A stretch of 64,000 nucleotides of DNA, taken from NCBI GenBank assembly GCA_033557465.1, contig CM066033.1, positions 1,243,487,523 through 1,243,551,522 of the forward strand. The letters are read 5' to 3'. The notes beneath the pieces were generated by a model. The model worked only from the letters and a program-made list of their open reading frames with translations. It did not search any database and was not told the DNA's origin. A program made the translations under genes and the position numbers. The stretch is from Ichthyophis bannanicus. Its lineage: Eukaryota; Chordata; Amphibia; Gymnophiona; Ichthyophiidae. Position 1 is the stretch's first letter, and every line of letters starts with the position of its first letter. Positions 41,143 through 53,017 of the stretch are shown in pieces.

Positions 41143-44100
41143 GCAAGTGTGATACCTGGGTACAAACTATATCATAATGATAGAGCTGATCAAATTGGTG
41201 GAGGGGTTGCGCTCTGTTAGAGAGGGCATTGAGTCACAAAGGATTAATGTTTTGCAGGAAACAAAATTTGCTGTAGAATCTCTATGGATTGAAATTCCAT
41301 GTAAAAAGGGGAATGGCAGTGGGGTTGTACTATAGACCGCCTGGCCAGAATGAACAAATGAATGATGAAATGCTCAAAGAAATCAGGGAAGCTAACAAAA
41401 GTTACAGAACAGTAATAATAATGGGTGATTTCAATTACCCCGGTATTCACTGGGTCAGTGACATGGCAGGACATGCTAGGGAGATAATGTTTCTAGATGA
41501 AATAAATGACTGCTTCTTGGAGTAGCTGGTTCATGAACCGACCAGAAGGGAAGCCATTTTGGACTTAGTCCTTAGTGGAACACAAGATCTGGTGCAAGAG
41601 ATAAGGGTGTTGGGGCCACTTGGCAATAGTGATCATAACATGATTGTCTGATTTAATTAATAGAGGAGGGATGGTAAGGTAATCCACCATACAACCTTTT
41701 AATATCAAAAGGGAGACTATGATAAAATGAGGAAAATAGTTAAGAAAAAACTAAAAAGAGCAGTTGCAAAGGTTAAAGACTTACATCAAGCTTGGGTGTT
41801 GTTGAAAACTACTATCTTGGAAGCCCAAACCAGCTGTATTCCACGCTTTAAGAAAACTGGAAGGAAGTCCAAAAAACTGCCAGCAAGTTTCTAGATGAAA
41901 TAAATGACTGCTTCTTGGAGCAGCAGGTTCATGAACCAACAAGAGGGGAAGCCATCTTGGACCTAGTCCTTAGTGGAACACAAGATCTGGTGCAAGAGAT
42001 AAGGGTGTTGGGGCCACTTGGAATAGTGACCATAGCACGATCATGTTTGATTTCATAAATGGAGGAAGGACGGCGAAGAATTCCACAGTAATACCTTTTA
42101 ATTTTCAAAAGGAGACTGATAAAATGAGGAAGACAGTTAAGAAAAAAGCTAAAAGGAGCAGCTGCAAAGTTTAAAGATTTACATCAAGCATGGGCGTTAT
42201 TTAAAAATACTATCTTGGAAGACCAGACCAGCTGTATTCCATGCTTTAAGAAAAGTGGAAGGAAAACCGAAAAACTGCCAGCATGGTTTAAAGGTGAAGT
42301 CAGAGAGGCTGTTGTTCCCAAAATGCATCTTTCATGAAATGGAAAAAAGAGCCAAATGACAAACAGGAAACAGCACAAGCACTGCCAAGTTAAATGCAAG
42401 GCATTGATAAGGCAGGCAAAGAGAGAATTTGAGAAGAAACCTGCTGTGGAAACAAAAACGCATGATAAAGACTTTTTCAAGTACATTCGTAGCAAAAAAC
42501 CTGTGAGAGAGTCAGTTGGACCATTAGATGCTAGAGGGGTAAAAGGGGCAGTAAGAGGGGACAAGGCTATAGCGGAGAGACTGAATGAATTCTTTACTTT
42601 GGTCTGTACTGAGGAAGATGTAGGGATGTTACCCATGACTAAAGTAGTATTTAAAGGTGATACTGCAGAAGAATTGAAAGAAATATCGAAACACTGAGAA
42701 GATGTTTTACAACTATTTGATAAACTGAAAAGTAGCAAATCAACTGGACCGGATGGTATACATCCAAGAATGTTGAAAGAACTGAAATATGAGATTGCAG
42801 ACCTGCTATTAGTAATCTGTGAACTATTATTAAAATCATCTGTAATACCTGAAGATTGGAGGATCACCAATGTAACACTAATTTTTAAAAAGAATTCCAG
42901 GGGTGATCCTGGAAAGTACAGACCCGTGAGCCTGACGTCAGTACCGGGAAAAATAGTAGAAACCATCATAAAGAACAAAATTACTCAACATGTAGATAGT
43001 GATGGCTTATTGGGAGACAGCCAACATGGCTTTAGACAAGGAAGATCTTGTCTTACTAATCTATTATGTTTTTTTGAAGGTGTGAATAAACAGGTGGACA
43101 AAGGTGAGTCAATTGATACAGTGTATATGGATTTTCAGAAAGCCTTTGACAAAGTCCGTCATGAGAGACTTTTGGCAAAATTAAAAAGTCATGGGATATG
43201 AGGCTGTGTACTATTGTCAATCAGGAATGGTTAAAAGATAGAACACAGAGGATAGGGCTAAATGGCCAATTTTCCCAATGGAGAAAGATGAATACTGGAG
43301 TACCCCAGGAATCTGTGCTGGGTCCTCTGCTTTTTAACATATTTGTAAATGACCTGCAAATGGGAATAACGAGTGGGGTAATCAAATTTGCACATGACAT
43401 AAAATTATTCAAAGTTATTAAAACCCATGAGGATTGTGAAAAATTGCAAGAAGACTTTGATAAATTTGAAGAGAGGGCATCCAAATGGCAGATGAAATTT
43501 AATGTGGACAAGTGCAAAGTTATGCACCTAGGAAAGAACAGCCCAAACTATGGCTACACGATTCAAGGTTTCACATTAGGAACCACCACCCAGGAAAAAG
43601 ATTTAGGCGTCATTGTGAACAACATGTTGAAAACCTCCACCCAGTGTGCAGTGGAGGCCAAAAGAGCAAATAGAATGCTAGATATCATAAGGAAAGGAAA
43701 GGAGAATAAAACAAAGGATATTATAATGCCTCTGCATCGTTCTATGGTGCGACCATGCCTTGAATATTGTGTGCAGTTCTGGTCACTGTATCTTAAAAAA
43801 GATATAGTGTTATTAGAAAAAGTACAGAGAGGAGCCACCAAAACGGTAAAGGGGATGGAAGGATACCCCTATGAAGAGAGGCTAAAAAGGTTAGGGCTCT
43901 TCAACCTGAAAAAGAGACGGCTGAGGGGAGATATGATAGAGGTCTATAAATTAACGAATAGAGTGGAACAGGTAAACATAGATCACTTGTTTACGTCATC
44001 AAAATATAGAAAGACTAGGGGACATGCAATGAAGCTACAGGGTAACCTATTTAAGACTAATAAGAGAAAATATTTTTTCACTCAACGTGTAAACACACTC

Positions 44101-44153
44101 TCAGATTTGTTACCGGAGGATGTAGTAAAAGCTGTTAGTGTAGCCGGGTTTTA
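41143..44153 (+). pseudogene. CR1 family 1 ORF2, multiply disrupted
   Basis: Endonuclease blocks (LYYRPPGQNEQ, GDFNYPGIHW) and RT blocks (STGPDGIHPRMLKEL, KYRPVSLTSVPGK, QHGFRQGRSC, MDFQKAFDKVRH, VPQESVLGPLLF) are recognisable, but frames change often. Motif C reads FAHDI, losing the first aspartate. A stop at the end of the GSV segment and others confirm inactivity. The divergence from the 8479 copy is visibly greater than that of the copy nested in it. Confidence 0.9.
41488..42285 (+). repeat. 398-bp tandem direct duplication within CR1
   Basis: TTTCTAGATGAAATAAATGA starts both at 41489 and at 41887. The first copy ends at AAAAAACTGCCAGCA (41885), where the second starts anew. The two halves have since diverged by substitutions and small indels. 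Confidence 0.88.
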
Positions 44154-44213
44154 AAAAGGTTTGCACAAGTTCCTGGAGGAAAGATCTATAAACCATTATT
44201 AAAGGGGACCCGG

Positions 44214-45189
44214 GATGATACAAAACTGTTTAAAGTTGTTAAAATCCAAGAGGATTGTGGAAAACTGCAGGAGGATCTGGATAAATTGGAAGACTGGGCA
44301 TCCAAATGGCAAATGAAATTCAATGTGGACAAGTGCAAAGTTATGCACCTAGGAAAGAACAACCCACACTATAGTTACACAATGCAAGGTTCCACATTGG
44401 GAACCACCACCCAGGAAAAAGATTTAGGAGTCATCGTGGATAACATGTTAAAACCCTCTGCCCAGTGTGCAGCGGCAGCCAAAAAAGCAAATAGAATGCT
44501 AGGTATCATAAAGAAAGGGATGGAACATAAAACAAAGGATATTATAATGCCTCTGTATCATTCCATGGTATGACCGCACCTTGAATATTGTGTGCAGTTC
44601 TGGTCACCGTATCTTAAAAAGGACATAGCATTATTAGAAAAAGTACAGAGAAGAGCCACCAAAATGGTGAAGGGGATGGAAGGCTACTCCTATGAAGAGA
44701 GGCTACAAAGGTTGGGGCTCTTCAACCTGGAAAAGAGACGGCTGAGGGGAGATATGATAGAGGTCTATAAATTAATGAATGGCGTGGAGCGGGTAAACGT
44801 GGATCAATTGTTTACGCTATCAGAATATAGAAAGACTAGGGGACATGCAATGAAGCTACAGGGTAAACTATTTAAGACAAATAAGAGAAAACATTTTTTC
44901 ACTCAACGTGTAATCAAACTCTGGAATTTGTTACCGGAGGATGTAGTGAGGGCTGTTAGTGTAGCTGGGTTTAAAAAAGGTTTGGACAAGTTCCTGGAGG
45001 AAAGGTCCATAAACCACTATTAAAAAGGGACCCAGGATAATCAATGCTTGACCCAGTACAAGCATTGTGGAACCTGTGTCTTTTGGGGATATTGCTAGGT
45101 ACGTATGACCTAGATTGGCCACTGTTGGAAACAGGATACTGGGCTTGATGGACCTCGGTCTGACCCAGTATGGCATATCTTATGTTCTT
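44214..45189 (+). mobile_element. CR1 family 1, short 3' copy inside another CR1
   Basis: It begins at DTKLFKVVKIQED just after RT motif C and runs to the 3' UTR and octamer end (CTTATGTTCTTATG) near 45189. It is close in sequence to the 8479 copy. It lies exactly in the 3' UTR of the older copy, which resumes with the family 3' UTR at 45190. Confidence 0.88.
44286..45020 (+). pseudogene. C-terminal part of CR1 ORF2
   Basis: Reads DWASKWQMKFNVDKCKVMHL to the ORF end through RRMLG-type, EYC.QFWSPY and [13 protein letters not shown] blocks. One TGA near 44571-44573 (in the MVRPHLEYC segment) breaks the frame. The catalytic part is absent. Confidence 0.88.
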
Positions 45190-45352
45190 ATGGGATATCC
45201 ACTGATTGTCCCAATACAAGCCATATGGAACCTGTGTCTTTTGCGGAAACTGCTAGTTACTTGTGACCTAGATTGGCCACTGTTGGAAACAGAATACTGG
45301 GCTTGATGGACCTTGGTCTGACCCAGTATAGCACATCTTATGTTCTTAAGTA
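45190..45352 (+). mobile_element. 3' UTR end of the older CR1 (41143)
   Basis: Repeats the family 3' UTR (CCACTGTTGGAAACAG, GGGCTTGATGGACC, GTCTGACCCAGTATAG) and ends in TTATGTTCTTAAG. Two such 3' ends in a row fit insertion of one CR1 into another. Confidence 0.82.
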
Positions 45353-45440
45353 ATACATAGAACATAATTTGGTACCTAGAACAGTAATTGTCACATAGTG
45401 CAGTTTAACCTATTTACAATACTTATTACTATATTACTAC

Positions 45441-46580
45441 CTTTACTCCATCGCGTGCTCTCCCAGGAGGGATCGAGCTGGGACATCCTCCAAACGACTC
45501 CCCTCGCTTCAGCCGCCCAATCGGGGCACTCGGGGCACTACAAAAGGAAGGCGCCAGCACCGTACCTGTCCTTTACTCCATCGCGTGCTCTCCCAGGAGG
45601 GATCGAGCTGGGACATCCCCCGAACGACTCCCCTCGCTTCAGCCGCCCAATCGGGGCACTCGGGGCGCTACAAAAGGAAGGCGCCAGCACCAGACCTGTC
45701 CTTTACTCCATCGCGTGCTCTCCCAGGAGGGATCGAGCTGGGACATCCTCCGAACGACTCCCCTCGCTTCAGCCGCCCACTCGGGGAACTACAAAAGGAA
45801 GGTGCCAGCACCGGACCTGTCCTTTACTCCATCGCGTGCTCTCCCAGGAGTTATCGAGCTGGGACGTCCTCCGAACGACTCCCCTCGCTTCAGCCGCCCA
45901 CTCGGGGCACTACAAAAGGAAGGCGCGAGCACCGGACCTGTCCTTTACTCCATCGCATGCTCTCCCAGGAGGGATCGAGCTGGGACATCCTCCGAACGAC
46001 TCCCCTTGCTTCAGCCGCCCAATCGGGGCACTTGGGGCACTACAAAAGGAAGGCGCCAACACCGGACCTGTCCTTTACTCCATCGCGTGCTCTCCCAGGA
46101 GGGATCAAGCTGTGACATCCTCCGAACGACTCTGCTCACTTCAGCCACCCAATCGGGGCACTCGGGGCACTACAAAAGGAAGGCGCCAGCACCGGACCTG
46201 TCCTTTACTCCATTGCGTGCTCTCCCAGGAGGGATCGAGCTGGGACATCCTCCGAACGACTCCCCTCACTTCAGCCGCCCAATCGGGGCACTCGGGGCAC
46301 TACAAAAGGAAGGCGCCAGCACCAGACCTGTCCTTTACTCCATCGTGTGCTCTCCCAGGAGGGATCGAGCTGGGACATCCTCCGAATGACTCCCCTCACT
46401 TCAGCCGCCCAATCGGGGCACTCGGGGCACTACAAAAGGAAGGCGCCAGCACCGGACCTGTCCTTTACTCCATCGCGTGCTCTCCCAGGAGGAATCGAGC
46501 TGGGACATCCTCCGAACGACTCCCCTCGCTTCAGCTGCCCAATCGGGGCACTCGGGGCACTACAAAAGGAAGGCGCCAGC
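45441..46580 (+). repeat. Nine-unit tandem array (130/121 bp) with CCAAT and TATA-like motifs
   Basis: Units start at 45441, 45571, 45701, 45822, 45943, 46073, 46203, 46333 and 46463. Seven are about 130 bp (the last is slightly cut at 46580) and two (starting at 45701 and 45822) are 121 bp. Each has GGGATCGAGCTGGGACATCC or a close variant and ends with CACTACAAAAGGAAGGCGCC. The long units carry CCCAATCGGGGCA about 25 bp before the ACAAAAGG; the two short units lack that 9-bp piece and so the CCAAT. Both unit lengths equal 1 modulo 3, so one frame reads all three phases and long open frames arise. The array is directly upstream of an L2-clade LINE on the same strand. The open frames are not taken as a gene. 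Confidence 0.9.
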
Positions 46581-47520
46581 AGGCGCACCCGCGCCTTGTG
46601 GGCCCGCGCCTGAGGGCCTCTCTAGAGGGCCCTTTGGCGTGGCCCTTAGGCGTGGACCAACAAGACCAACCATCGTTTTGTCTTCTCATCACACAACGCT
46701 CATTAACTGCACGACAAAACCCTGAGGACATACCGACCTCAGTCTCTGAAAAGATCCAAATACCTCAATGGACATCTCACGGTAACTATCTTCTACTACT
46801 GTGTCTTAACCGCTTAGTAGCTTCTCATACCACTACATAGCTGTTCTTAACAGGTCTACCCTATAGTAGATCCACCATACAGCAGCACGATTGTAGATAC
46901 GACACAGTCCGGAGTCCTGTTAAAGTTGTAACCTTATAACCTGCTAAGTATACGGTTAATTTGAAACTTTGTACCTCCCTGACAATAGTATCTGCTGCAA
47001 TAAGTGAATTGTAACAAAATAACCCCCTTATGTCTATGCTGAAAAGAAAGTAACTGTTCTGCAACTGTAATCAAGAGCTAGCATTGCTCCTACTATAACT
47101 GTGAATCTACTAGAATTGCTATATCTGGAAACTGAAGCTATCCTGATATCAAGTTGTGTAGCTCATTTATCCCCCTAACACTTATACTGAAACTTTGTAC
47201 CTCCATCTTGCACCACGCAGAGGCCTACTCTTATATACCACTAGCTTACTCGACCACAAGCAATTTTGTTAACATCAGCAGTTACAACAGACCAAACCCG
47301 CACGCTGCAGCAAATCATGACCATATCCATACTAGCTCTTACATGCCATTTACGACTCAAATGCTCTCAAACAGGACCAGAACTACATCCCCATACTTCA
47401 ACACACGAGCAAAAAACACCACCGCAGTTCCTTCCAACCGACACAGAACCCACACTACAAGAGACAGACTCACTTGCTCCACGTGTCACTAGAGCACATA
47501 ACCATCGCAAAAGGCAAATC
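46581..47520 (+). other. Leader region between the array and L2 ORF2
   Basis: Non-coding or too decayed to read, apart from a segment ending HNHRKRQIIYAEK near 47530 that is probably the start of the L2 ORF2, one frame off. GAAACTTTGTACCTCC occurs twice (46961 and 47188), suggesting an internal repeat. No ORF1 could be identified. Confidence 0.45.
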
Positions 47521-49605
47521 ATATATGCAGAAAAATCTTAGGTGTGCCCTCATCAATGCCCGCTCTGCCCGCAAAAAATGGCCAGCCATTACAGACCTAC
47601 TGAACAACCTCAAACTGGATATCTTAATGGTCACTGAAACATGGCTCTCTGACACGGATACTGTATTATTGAACCAACTCCCCCCCCCCCTAATTTCTCA
47701 ATTTACACATGCAATAGGATAGACAAAAGAGGAGGTGGTGTCTTCATTTTAGCAAAAACTGAGCTCCAATACCGGACGACCCTAGCCAGAAGCATACTGA
47801 ACCTGGACTCAATCTCTATCTCCAATAAATACAATACCATCAACCTCATTTACAGGGCTCCTAGCTCGTCTGCAGAAGAGCTATCCAATATAATCAACCT
47901 GGCTTGTAATTCCGACAACCCAACTAACCCAAATTGGCTGCTGGGAGATTTTAATCTTCCCTCCATCCAACCGGCCCTAGCCAACACCTTCCTGGAAGCA
48001 ATGGACAACCTCAGCTACAATCAAATAGTAGACAATTCCACTCATCAACAAGGGAATGTTCTCGACCTGATCTTTGCCCCATGCAATGTCACTAGCACAA
48101 AGTCTTATCTCGATCTCTCCATCACCCCAGTCCCATGGTCAGATCACAGTCTGATAACATTCAGTATGCCAACACAACAAGATATACCCAGCCAAACAAA
48201 CAAATACCCATCTAACCCAGCACGATTCAAACCATTTGACAGGGAAGAAATTACTAAACATGTACTCCCAAAACTAGCACTGCCTTCAGCCAACCTTAAC
48301 AAAAGTGTTGCTAACTGGAATAACACCCTGAATCAATAGGCTAAAAAACCCACATCTAACATGCATAAATCACCCAGCAACCACGCGGATAGAAGGCAGT
48401 CAACCCCATGGTTCTCCCAGGAACCACATGAGTCCCTACTCCACCTGAGAAAAATGGAGAGAAAGTAGCGCCACACCCATAATGTCTCAGACCAGACCAC
48501 ATACTTAGCCCATCTGAAAACCCATCGTGAACTTATCTGGGACAAAAGGAGGAGGTTTCATTCGGAGCTCCTCAACCGCTCCTTAAGTAAGCCACGAGAC
48601 CTCTTCAATTTGGTGAAATCCCTAACCACAGAACCTTCACAACCACAACAGGAACCTATACACCCACAATTGTATGCCAACTATATTCAGTCCAAAGCCA
48701 TAAAAACAACATCAGCACCTATACCAAAGTCCACACAGTCTCTTCCACACCAGAACCCCTTCAACAAGCTTTCACAACACCAGAACCCCCTCAACAAGCT
48801 TGCACTTCCATCTGCAAAATACATCAAAGAGATTAATAATTAATAATTATTGCTAACATCAACACCACCACGGCACCGAATGACCCATGCCCAGCGCACT
48901 GGATAAGAGCAATGCGTCTTGAACTCAGCCCAATCATATCTGATATAAATCAATCGTTCTCAACTGGTATATTCCCATCTGCTCTTAAACAAACCTCCAT
49001 CAGACCCTTATTAAAGAACAACCAGCTGGATCCAAAGAAGGAAGAATCCTACCGACCGATCTCCAGTATTCCTTTATTGGCTAAAATACTTGAGAAGGTT
49101 ACTCAGAGGCAGATCCAGCAACATATTGACACTGCATCACCACTTGACACCAGCCAACATGGATTTAGGGAAGCTCACGGTGTGGAAACACTCCTGACAT
49201 CCCTAACTAATGTGCTCATCAGTGGAATCGACAACATCAAAATGTGCTTTGCACTAATCTTTCTTGACATAGCCGCAGCATTTGATTCAGTCGACCACGA
49301 CAAGCTATTAGCTCAACTTTACGAAAAGGGAATCCAAGGCAACACAGTTCAAGATTGTAATATGAATATGCAGCAGTCCTACATCATGATGCACATCACT
49401 ATTATAGAATCTATTCTCTGTAAATAGTCTGCCTCACAATCTGTAAATAAGTTCCCCAAAGTTGAAATCCCAGTTGCCTTCCCTGTTCTATGTAAACTCA
49501 GGAGAGCTTATTTGTCTGAGAGTCATTTTGTTTCATTGTAAACCGCACTGAAAACAAAGAGCGCGGTATAGAAGAACTGTTAAATAAATAAATAAAATAA
49601 ATGGT
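47521..49605 (+). mobile_element. L2-clade LINE with SINE-like 3' tail
   Basis: Endonuclease and N-terminal RT blocks are followed by a sudden passage to the 3' UTR near 49345, so the C-terminal RT is deleted. The 3' end has TTGTAAACCGCACTGAAAAC, GCGCGGTATAGAAGAACTG and (TAAA)n, the same tail as at 18157, 20405 and 33158 and, on the minus strand, 4586. The upstream limit may include the array at 45441. Confidence 0.82.
47540..49345 (+). pseudogene. L2 ORF2 (endonuclease and part of RT), disrupted
   Basis: Endonuclease: CALINARSARKKW, LDILMVTETWL, RGGGVFILAKT, YRAPSSSAEE, WLLGDFNLPSIQ, VLDLIFAP and PWSDHSLITF. RT: SIRPLLKNNQLD, SYRPISSIPLLAKILEKV, SQHGFREAHGVET and motif A LIFLDIAAAFDSVDH. 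Motifs B and C are missing through the deletion. Several frameshifts and a stop after NTLNQ show it is dead. Placement in the L2 clade rests on the RPIS.IP..AKILEKV and LDIAAAFDSVDH style. Confidence 0.85.
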
Positions 49606-49609
49606 TGAT

Positions 49610-50140
49610 ACATAAAGCAGTATAGTTTATATACGTGAAGGGTGACTAGATGGGAAGGGCAAAAGGGGCAATAGATTAGATTCATAGTAGGTTAGATACA
49701 TAATTGAGTGCTATTTCTTTGGTACTATGGGGGGATGCAGGAGGTGGGGACCAAAATGTTCATTGAATAGATGAGTTTTGAGGAGTTTCCTGAACGTGGA
49801 CAGTTCATTTGTCAATCAGAGAGTTCCAGGTAGGGAGTTCCAGAGAGATGGTGGATACAGGTTGAATGCTCTGTTGCAGGTGTACTGGGTGCTTTCGTTT
49901 TTTTCTTGAGGTATGCTTAACATGTTTATTGTGTTTTGTCTCTTTGTCCTGCAGGGGTTGGTAGTCTTCAGGAGTGACTGGAGGTAATGAGACCATTGAT
50001 TGTGGATGATTTTGAAAGACAGGAGTAGGATTTTGTTATGTATGCGGCTAAGTAGTAAGAACCAATGGAGCTGTTTGAGTATGGGGGTTATGTGTACACA
50101 CCTTGATACCCCTTGAATTGTGCATGCTGCTGTATGCAAG
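49610..50140 (-). pseudogene. L2-like RT C-terminal fragment (minus)
   Basis: On the minus strand: CTIQGVSRCVHITPILKQLH, RIHNKILLLSFKIIHN and FNLYPPSLWNSLPGTL, the C-terminal block of L2/Rex-type RTs. It lacks the catalytic part. Its position just after the L2 copy, in the opposite direction, is probably fortuitous. Confidence 0.7.
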
Positions 50141-51179
50141 GCAGAGTTTAGTGGAAGTTCAGTGGTTCTGGGGCAGCCCGTGGTAGATTGAATTACAGTA
50201 GTCCAAGCGTGGTGTTATAATTGCTTGGAAAGCAGAGCGGTAGTTGGATGGGTCCAATAGGGGGCGGAGATGACAGAGTTCTGATTTTGTGATATATTTG
50301 TTTTGTTAAGTTGCTTATGTGAGATGACATGGGAGAGACTGAGTGAGAGGGGATACTCTGACTTGGGCTGGGGGGGAGGATGAATAGGGACATAGTTAGG
50401 AGGTGATATTGGACATGAGAGGGGAGTGTTGAATAGAGAAGAAACATGGTGGCAGGACAAGGGTGAATAGGGACATGGAAATATGGTGATGTTGGACATG
50501 GGTGAATAGGGACACGGAAATATGGTGATGTGGGACATAGGTGAATAGGGACACCGGGGGATCAGATGCTGAACATGGGGTGGGAAAGTGACAGGATGCT
50601 GACACATATAGCTGGAGCATTAGGCACACAGAGGAAGTTACAGACACAGAGGGAATGCTAAATACATGGGGATAGGGGAAAAGGTGATGAGGCAGATGGT
50701 TCAATGGTTACAAAACCTTTACACTACCTAAAACTAGGTGGTTTACAACAGCCAAGATGCTGGATGCAGGGGGGAGTAGGGACACAGAGGGGAGTTGTTG
50801 GACACAGGAGGGAGATAAGGATGCACAAGTGGATGCTGGATATGGGGGAGGTAGAGTAGAAATATAGTGAGGACTTGCTGGGCATGGTATGGATACAGGG
50901 GGTCATGGAAGTAAGTAGGAAGACAGCTGGGGGATATCTACAAAGATGGAGAAGAGATATTGAATGAAGGGAGAAGAGACTGAGAGGAGATGCTGGATGG
51001 AGAGAGAAAGAGCAAGACAAAATGCTGGAAGGAGAGTTAAAGATAGAGGAGATGGGGGAGTGTTGCCTGCAGTTTCACATGCTGTGAAGAGTGAGAACAG
51101 CTGGTGCTGGACAGAGCCGGCCCGTGCAGGGCAGTCACTGCTGACGTCATTTTGAAGATCCTTAATATATCTAGAGTGC
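50141..51179. other. Unassigned DNA with a GAATAGGGACA tandem motif
   Basis: 50340-50570 contains at least four rough repeats of GTGAATAGGGACA and GGAAATATGGTGATG at about 45-bp spacing. The remainder is purine-rich on the plus strand and holds no convincing gene. Confidence 0.5.
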
Positions 51180-52410
51180 TTTACGGCGCTTAGCCATCAG
51201 CGCTTGTTGGGGCATTTTCTAAGGGGTGTTTTCCAAGGGGGACATATGCCCCTTGTGAGACCCTTAAGAGTACATTGGGAGCATTTATTGATCTGTGAAG
51301 TGGCGATGCCCGGCGGTAAAAGGAAAAAGAAAACTCTCGTGGCTGTGTCTGCTGGTGGCCCTATGGACAAGCATGTAATATCTACACCGGTCTTAACAAC
51401 ACCAGGTACTGTTCCATTTGACACCTCGCTGGAGGGGCTGAGTCTTAGCTCTCCTGAGCGTATCCCTCCTCTTCCTCCTGGTTTTTTGGAATTGTCTACT
51501 GTGCCTCAGTCCAGTGTTTTGAGTTCCCAGAAGGAAGTTATGCTCCCCAAAATGGTTTCTTGGTCGGAGCCCTCCATTCCTCCTGGTGACTCAAAAGTCT
51601 CGTCCATCTCTTTTCTGGATATTTGGCAAGTAGTCAATCGTACTGAACGGATTCTTGCTGACACTGTTCCCTCTTTACGTCAGTTTACTAGGGACACTGT
51701 TATTAAATTTCAGAATCTTGATAGTCAGATTGGAACTTTGCATTCATCTATTTCGAGTATAGATGCGCAGGTTAAATAGTTTTCTTTATTCCAGTCTGCT
51801 ACCATGAAAGAAAGTTCTATTATGTGTCAAAAACCTGAGAATTTAGAGAATATGGCTAGGTCTAAGAATATGAGAGTTTTAAATTTTCCTTCTAGTAGTT
51901 TATTATCTCCATCAATACTGTTTAGGAAATATTTAAAAGATGTTCTTCTCCTCCCCACTGCCGATGCAATAGTGTTTGCTAAATGTTATTATATTTCCTC
52001 AAAAATTGTTTCTCCAGGTGTTGGGGAAGGGGAAGTAGCTGTTCTTGAAGATAAAAATGGGTTTAACTTGACTGCCTTCTTGGAAGACACTCAAGATATT
52101 ATTTCCACTAGAGCCACATTATTAGTAACTTTGGTTTCTGAAGAAGATAAAGTCTCTATTCTTAAAGCTTATTTTCGGAAAAGGGACAATCTCTATTGTG
52201 GTGATAAGGTCTCTATTTTTCCTGATATATCTCGCTCAACACATGCACGTAGGAAGTCCTTTCTTGCTCTCAAGTCTAGAACTCTTGCCTTAGGCGCTAC
52301 TTTTTTCTTGTGCTACCCTTGTAAATGCTTAGTATCTCTTAGATATGGTAGGTTTGTCTTTTTAAATCAAAAAAACACCTCTCAATATACCACCAATATA
52401 TAAACGAACT
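51180..52410 (+). pseudogene. L1/Tx1-type ORF1 protein, second lineage
   Basis: The start near MPGGKRKKKTLVA is followed by a Pro/Ser-rich region and a weak coiled coil (SLRQFTRDTVIKFQNLDSQI), then a TAG at about 51777-51779. A second frame has NLENMARSKNMRVLNFPSSS, the RRM entry of L1/Tx1 ORF1, then LLVTLVSEEDKVSILKAYF, VSIFPDISRSTHARRKSFL and LGATFFLCYPCKCLV. It differs strongly from the ORF1 at 31270 and belongs to another subfamily. No ORF2 follows; a PLE starts at 52684. Confidence 0.82.
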
Positions 52411-52683
52411 CTAGTCAAACTCTTATAATTTATAAATCATCACTAGAAACAGTAACAATAGGTTCTCACCGGACCTCAGGATTCATACACCCTCCATCTG
52501 GCGAAATTCATCACCATAGGGAAATGGTGGACACTTACATCATAGGTCCTTAACCTCAATAATTTATTAAATATTTTACCAAAACAATTCCTCCAACACT
52601 ATAAGTAAATAACTTACCCTACCAATAACCTCAAATAAGGATTCATTCATTCAACACTCACATCAACAGATCAAAACCACAAT
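52411..52683. other. Unassigned AT-rich spacer
   Basis: No gene is seen; it separates the L1 fragment from the left PLE inverted repeat. Confidence 0.5.
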
Positions 52684-53017
52684 CCACATATCACACCACA
52701 AACAAAATAAACACATTACTATAGAAGTGTCCGATATTACTTAAAAAATCTCCCCAAAGCAGAAAGCACGGAATTGGTAATGCAGATCTTTAGGTAAGGA
52801 TACATTCAATCTTGATGTCCGCAAGAATTCGCTGAAAAATAAAATGAAGCATAAATCGTAAAACTAATGTTCAGCAATCACCATTTTGCAAAACACAATC
52901 CGTTACTTATCTGCTAAGAAGCAAAAGTCGGCATTTCTTCACATCATTACAATTCCAGCAAGCTGCCCCACAAGCCGCCGTCCATTGTTCGACGAAAGCT
53001 TCCGTTTCGCCGCCAGG
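52684..53017. repeat. Left arm of the PLE inverted repeat
   Basis: Begins CCACATATCACACCAC and ends at CGTTTCGCCGCCAGG; the partner is 54003-54336. It is part of the 3' UTR of the minus-strand PLE. Confidence 0.92.

Larger units (their letters stand above)
41143..44213 (+). mobile_element. CR1 family 1 copy with internal duplication
   Basis: 5'-truncated in the endonuclease (VIPGYKLYHNDRADQIGGG), it runs through the RT into the 3' UTR, where another CR1 interrupts it at 44213. Its own 3' end continues at about 45190-45352. A 398-bp direct duplication lies inside (41488-42285). Confidence 0.9.

Noticed and set aside
45398..46840. 480-codon frame as a repeat-protein gene
   Set aside because: The open frame follows from unit length and composition; there is no start context, no domain, and equal openness in other phases.
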